From: Treponema sp. | Lineage (GTDB): Bacteria; Spirochaetota; Spirochaetia; Treponematales; Treponemataceae | Direction of reading: 5' to 3' | Length of the DNA: 53,365 nucleotides | Assembly (NCBI GenBank): GCA_024400955.1 | Contig: JAKSLY010000018.1 | Coordinates: 1-53,365 of the forward strand | Part shown: in pieces, positions 52,435 to 53,365 of the stretch | Layout: the number at the start of each line of letters is the position of its first letter | Position numbering within the stretch: the stretch's first letter is position 1 | Made by a program: the position numbers and the translations under genes | The notes under the pieces: generated by a model | The model's database searches: none | What the model was told of the DNA's origin: nothing | The model's input: only the letters and a program-made list of their open reading frames with translations

Positions 52435-52475
52435 GCAAAAAAACAAGAATTATTTTTCGTCTGTAATTGATTTTC

Positions 52476-53365
52476 TTACAAATTTGCTGGCAAATCATGT
52501 ATTTTAATCTTATGAATCTGTTCCACAAGATGCCTGTTAGCTTGTGAGTTATTTGCATCATAAACCCAACTATGATTGAAAGAATTCATTGCGGCATTGT
52601 TTCCAGAGTTTCCAATTACCAGGCTATGGAAAATTACATTTTTCTCTTGTGCTGACTCTATTTGTGATTTTATGTCGTTATCCAACGTCTGCATTACAAA
52701 ATCAGAAATCATTAGCACGTCTGCATTTTTCCACTCATTTTCAGAAAGCATTTTTACAGCTTGTTTAAGTGCAGGTTCTGCATCTGTTCCGCCATGAAAT
52801 GACATTCCAAGGAATTGAACTAGTTTGCCAATTGGGTTAGCTAAAAAATCGGTCAAATCAAGAGTTTCAATATCAGTTGAGAAAGAAATCAAATAACACT
52901 TTCTTTCTTCTTCAATGGCAATTTTTGAGAGTGCAAAAGTTATTGTTTTTGCTATATTTTCAGGAGTTCCTTGCATAGAACTGCTTGTATCTACACATAT
53001 AATGATAGGTCCTTTGGGTTCTTTCTTTTCAACAGACACTTCCTCTTTTTCTTTTGATTCTTCTTGATCTTCTTCCAATCTCTGATAATCATACGACAAG
53101 AGTTGTTTTTGAGCAAATTTCAACTGAAAAAGTTTTTTTGCAGTTGGGTTATTCATCAAAGATAATTCACTTGGCAAAACAGTAGAAACATCATTTGAAT
53201 AACGAAGCCCATTTATTTCACCTTTATATGCATTCTTTGGTTGCCAGCTGGATTTTATAACTACTTTATCACGCAATTCTTTTTCATAAGAGATTTGTGC
53301 ACGAGTTTGTTTTCCTAAAAGGTCAGCAAGTTCTTTTAATGATTCATCATTTTCAAGGAGTTTTG
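52476..53365 (-). CDS. VWA-domain protein, ViaA/CoxE-like (5' end outside window)
   Basis: The frame is open to the window edge, so the N-terminus is missing; about 296 residues are visible. The edge part ESLKELADLLGK recalls the N-terminal helical region of ViaA-type proteins. The von Willebrand A domain has the metal site DTSSSMQG, with GGTDAEPAL and ISDF as the later parts. Such proteins usually work with a MoxR/RavA-type AAA ATPase encoded next to them, which would lie beyond the right edge. The gene is AT-rich compared with the core region. Confidence 0.78.
   Translation of the reverse strand, partial: KLLENDESLKELADLLGKQTRAQISYEKELRDKVVIKSSWQPKNAYKGEINGLRYSNDVSTVLPSELSLMNNPTAKKLFQLKFAQKQLLSYDYQRLEEDQEESKEKEEVSVEKKEPKGPIIICVDTSSSMQGTPENIAKTITFALSKIAIEEERKCYLISFSTDIETLDLTDFLANPIGKLVQFLGMSFHGGTDAEPALKQAVKMLSENEWKNADVLMISDFVMQTLDNDIKSQIESAQEKNVIFHSLVIGNSGNNAAMNSFNHSWVYDANNSQANRHLVEQIHKIKIHDLPANL

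Noticed and set aside
1..53365. CRISPR array, insertion sequence or prophage
   Set aside because: No regularly spaced repeats, transposase, integrase or phage structural gene is visible in any part of the window.

Overview
The window looks like chromosome of a host-associated (gut or rumen type) treponeme. Three points suggest this: a P83/100-family protein otherwise typical of spirochaetes, a methyl-accepting chemotaxis receptor, and a strong set of plant-glucan and glycogen enzymes (GH13 amylase, GH31 glucosidase, GH94 cellobiose phosphorylase, two GT5 glycogen synthases). Base composition is moderate up to about 51.5 kb and becomes clearly AT-rich after that. Species assignment is an inference; there is no rRNA in the window.

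Layout. 1-3.2 kb: murC, yicC and a CMP-kinase-like gene in one unit ended by a strong terminator. 3.2-6.6 kb (minus): secreted amylase then cytoplasmic GH31 glucosidase. 6.7-8.7 kb (minus): leuC-leuD under a consensus promoter overlapped by a perfect inverted repeat. 8.7-10 kb (minus): an HMA-like small protein and a D-2-hydroxyacid dehydrogenase. 10.1-12.8 kb (minus): a small conserved protein, a TPR protein and rlmN. 12.8-15 kb (minus): secreted ankyrin protein and rsmD, divergent from cellobiose phosphorylase (15.1-17.6 kb). 17.7-20.3 kb: a GH3-type acyl-acid-amido synthetase converging on plsC. 20.4-21.1 kb: tRNA-Thr and tRNA-Tyr, then a GC-rich highly structured element. 21.1-23.8 kb: aminotransferase and glgA. 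23.9-26.5 kb (minus): a GT4 glycosyltransferase and a CCA/poly(A) nucleotidyltransferase. 26.6-30.5 kb: thiamine pyrophosphokinase, a membrane protein, an anchored coiled-coil protein, aroH and a second glgA. 30.4-36.5 kb (minus): P83/100 protein, a beta-propeller-like exported protein, an RlmD/TrmA-type methyltransferase and a second nucleotidyltransferase. 36.6-42.6 kb: a tightly packed operon of RNase Z, ABC ATPase, GldF/GldG-like fusion, DUF4340-like protein and folC. 42.7-44 kb: tRNA-Leu and alr. 44-45.4 kb (minus): exported protein and zinc-ribbon membrane protein. 45.5-51.5 kb: mfd and an MCP. 51.5 kb to the end (minus): an AT-rich accessory segment with a VWA (ViaA/CoxE-like) gene cut by the window edge and three small ORFs.

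The most notable signals are regulatory. First, about ten genes at the start of transcription units have a sigma70-like promoter whose -10 box lies only 6-10 bases before the start codon, with no Shine-Dalgarno sequence; this predicts widespread leaderless mRNAs. Second, in the AT-rich segment two small ORFs are each preceded by the same element: a conserved 16-base block, a 4-base gap, and a hairpin whose 3' arm contains the Shine-Dalgarno sequence, 8 bases from the ATG. Third, a roughly 160-base GC-rich element with several nested hairpins lies between a promoter and the aminotransferase gene. Fourth, the leuC and tRNA-Leu promoters share the same octamer directly after the -35 box. None of the three tRNAs encodes CCA, which fits the presence of two CCA/poly(A) nucleotidyltransferase-family genes.
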